A DNA stretch of 29,722 nucleotides, from the IMG/VR virus record IMGVR_UViG_3300021963_000477, positions 1-29,722 of that record; one strand, 5' to 3'. The DNA is from a virus. The notes under the pieces were generated by a model. It worked only from the letters and a program-made list of their open reading frames with translations. It did no database searches and was not told the DNA's origin. The translations under genes and the position numbers were made by a program. Below, one piece after another: positions 28,204 to 29,722 of this stretch; within the stretch, counting starts at the first letter, position 1, and each line of letters opens with the position of its first letter.

Positions 28204-29052
28204 TTAAAGTCCGCAATATCCTGAATCACAATCGTTGAAATCTTCATCAAACAAATCTAATTGTAATTTATGGTTTTTTATCTTTTCGTAAGTAACTCCA
28301 CTTTTGAATGTGCATCCGTTTTTCTGCTCCATATCAATAAACCACTGGAACTTGTTATCATCTCTTTGGCTCATATGCTTCAAGAATAACTCAGAACGAT
28401 GAAAGCATCCAACACAATTATTCTTGTAGGCAAATCTTACAGGTTTATCTTTCCAAAACTCCTCAACTGTATCTTTAAAAATACCTGCTTCAATTAGTGG
28501 AAATGTAGCAGTTCGATATGGTAATGTTTTCCATTTGTTGCGTCCGTTTTTTTCTCCAACCTTAAACTTAAAATGCTCTACTCCATCAATAGCTCGGTCA
28601 ATCATCGTCTTTGCTCTGCTCATTTCATTAGCTCTAAATCCTATTCGCATTTCAATAGGCAACTCTGTGTTTTCATAGCACCATTGAGCAATTGGTTTTA
28701 CCTTCATATCAACTGTGCAATAACGTGTCATTTGGTTAGGTAAGTAATTACTTCCATTAGCCATCTTGTAACTTGCTATCACTTCATCAAATGTCTTTTC
28801 TGATAACCATACAATCTCGCTTCCAATATATTGCTCTAAATCAAGCATAGTGTAAATAATCATATCTTCCTCAAGTGTTCCAATGAACTCTTTACCTATT
28901 CGGTCACTTACCATTTGACGAACCTTTGCATCAGGAAACAAGCAATTAATATCATTTGTACGAACAAGCGAAAAGATGTTATAGTCAGCAGGATAATTTG
29001 CTGCTATGTAGCTTGATGTTTTACCACCACTTAATGAGTTTATTGTTTTCAT
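28204..29052 (-). CDS. PP-loop ATPase of the PAPS reductase-like family
   Basis: The 282-residue protein has the PP-loop SGGKTSS (residues 8-14) typical of ATP pyrophosphatases that adenylate a substrate. Conserved-looking cysteines follow: RYCTVDMKVKP (Cys112), NNCVGC (Cys213, Cys216) and a C-terminal CDSGYC (Cys275, Cys280). Phage members are annotated as PAPS reductases, but the cysteine pattern also fits enzymes that bind an iron-sulfur cluster and move sulfur, such as DndC-like proteins. The substrate could be a nucleotide, tRNA or DNA. It starts at the stop of the helicase gene, inside the replication operon. Confidence 0.75.
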   Translation of the reverse strand: MKTINSLSGGKTSSYIAANYPADYNIFSLVRTNDINCLFPDAKVRQMVSDRIGKEFIGTLEEDMIIYTMLDLEQYIGSEIVWLSEKTFDEVIASYKMANGSNYLPNQMTRYCTVDMKVKPIAQWCYENTELPIEMRIGFRANEMSRAKTMIDRAIDGVEHFKFKVGEKNGRNKWKTLPYRTATFPLIEAGIFKDTVEEFWKDKPVRFAYKNNCVGCFHRSELFLKHMSQRDDNKFQWFIDMEQKNGCTFKSGVTYEKIKNHKLQLDLFDEDFNDCDSGYCGL

Positions 29053-29722
29053 TAGAATTCTTTATTAGCTTGAATAGCGTTTAACTTTTGTTCTACCATT
29101 GTAATCTTTGCTTGAGTTGGTGGTTTAGGTCTAAAAGGTTTCAATGGGTCTTGTCCGTTGATTGTGAATCCTAATCCGCTATTGAAATCACACATAATGA
29201 AATCATCTAATGCGGTAATCTTACCTCCTGTATCTGTGTCCTTTACTTTCTCTACTGAAATCAAAGTTACAAATTTCATCGTTTCGTGTTTTACTAGCCT
29301 GTGAATTACAAACATATCATCACAACGATTCAAGAATGCCTTACCTCCTTCAATGTGGTCTTTCATTGGTGGTTTAAGATGTCCTTTCCAGTGATGTTGT
29401 TCTCCGTAAATATTTCCTGCTCTACCTGATTCAGTATTAGGATGCGTGTTTATGTAAATTGATTTACCTGTTTCGTTTACAAACTGACGAGCTGCATTTA
29501 AAAACTTGTAGTTGCCTTCATATCCCATTTCTCTGTCAAGTCCTGTGTAAGGGTCAATCAAACAAGCATGAGCATCTGACTTACGAAATATCTCAAATAA
29601 CTCAGCAGGTTTGTAAAGTTTAGAATTGTCTACAAAGTCAAAATACTGCTCTAGGTAAGTTGAGTAACTAAGTATTTGTTGTTCGTTTAATTCTCGGTAT
29701 GGCTTACCTGAATAGATTTGAA
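29052..29722 (-). CDS. RecA/DnaB-type replicative ATPase or helicase, 5' part missing
   Basis: The frame continues to the right edge, so about 222 C-terminal residues are visible. The Walker-B-like HACLIDPYTGLD and the later IYINTHPNTESGR (a sensor-like motif seen in DnaB-type ATPases) with VIHRLVKHE and VEKVKDTDTGGKI point to a RecA-fold helicase. The Walker A site must lie outside the window. A primase-helicase or DnaB-like loader is likely, since it heads the replication genes. The final 45 residues are Pro/Lys-rich. Confidence 0.7.
   Translation of the reverse strand, partial: QIYSGKPYRELNEQQILSYSTYLEQYFDFVDNSKLYKPAELFEIFRKSDAHACLIDPYTGLDREMGYEGNYKFLNAARQFVNETGKSIYINTHPNTESGRAGNIYGEQHHWKGHLKPPMKDHIEGGKAFLNRCDDMFVIHRLVKHETMKFVTLISVEKVKDTDTGGKITALDDFIMCDFNSGLGFTINGQDPLKPFRPKPPTQAKITMVEQKLNAIQANKEF

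Noticed and set aside
1-29722. CRISPR array, insertion sequence, integrase or lysogeny repressor.
   Set aside because: No regular spacer-repeat array, transposase, tyrosine/serine recombinase or CI-like gene was seen; the only repeats are the short ones listed.

Overview
This 29.7-kb window is a large part of the genome of a tailed double-stranded DNA phage of the siphovirus type (long tail tape measure, no contractile sheath gene seen). The host is very probably a member of the Bacteroidota, most likely a Flavobacterium-like bacterium. The reasons are the AT-rich sequence, A-rich start-codon leaders with no strong Shine-Dalgarno sequence, candidate promoters with the Bacteroidota -7 box TAnnTTTG, and structural proteins of the kind I recognise from Flavobacterium and Cellulophaga phages. 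Every convincing gene is on the minus strand, so transcription runs from high to low coordinates. I see no integrase, CI-like repressor gene, insertion sequence, rRNA or CRISPR array, so lifestyle cannot be decided here.

Early and replication region (29722 to about 23150). In transcription order: the C-terminal part of a RecA/DnaB-type helicase, a PP-loop (PAPS reductase-like) protein, a coiled-coil protein, a beta-class DNA methyltransferase, a small helical protein, a NinG/Rap recombination protein, then an Erf-type annealing protein with a lambda-exonuclease-like (YqaJ) nuclease. Several small conserved proteins follow, then a free-standing NUMOD4/HNH endonuclease, a 34-residue membrane protein, a DUF736-like protein with an SSB-like acidic tail, and a small possible DNA-binding protein. 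The block ends at a terminator (23085-23109).

Late region (23020 to 1392). A promoter directly after that terminator drives a phage sigma-70-like factor, a Cys-rich protein, and the small and large terminase subunits. Then come tail genes: a putative tail assembly chaperone with a -1 frameshift, a tail completion-like protein, a tail fibre, a gp10-like protein, two large distal-tail proteins and the tape measure. Head genes follow: XkdF-type protease, scaffold and major capsid. After them come the tail tube protein, portal and connector, a second tail fibre, and a lysis cassette of holin, GH108 endolysin and a candidate one-protein spanin. A calcineurin-like phosphoesterase closes the operon before a strong terminator (1321-1355). 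Two further terminator-like hairpins sit just after the major capsid and tail tube genes and probably tune expression.

Left end (1320 to 1). A non-coding control region of about 500 bp holds dyads, tandem repeats and promoter-like boxes. It leads into a short leftward operon of small genes and an abnormal leucine tRNA-like gene flanked by two copies of a 22-bp hairpin repeat.

Main points for a second look are a 9-base word (AAACACGAA) that is strongly over-represented on the coding strand in all three frames and in leaders, a dual-coded frameshift cassette, the odd tRNA with its flanking repeats, the phage sigma factor, the candidate spanin, and five small coupled genes of 34 to 59 codons.
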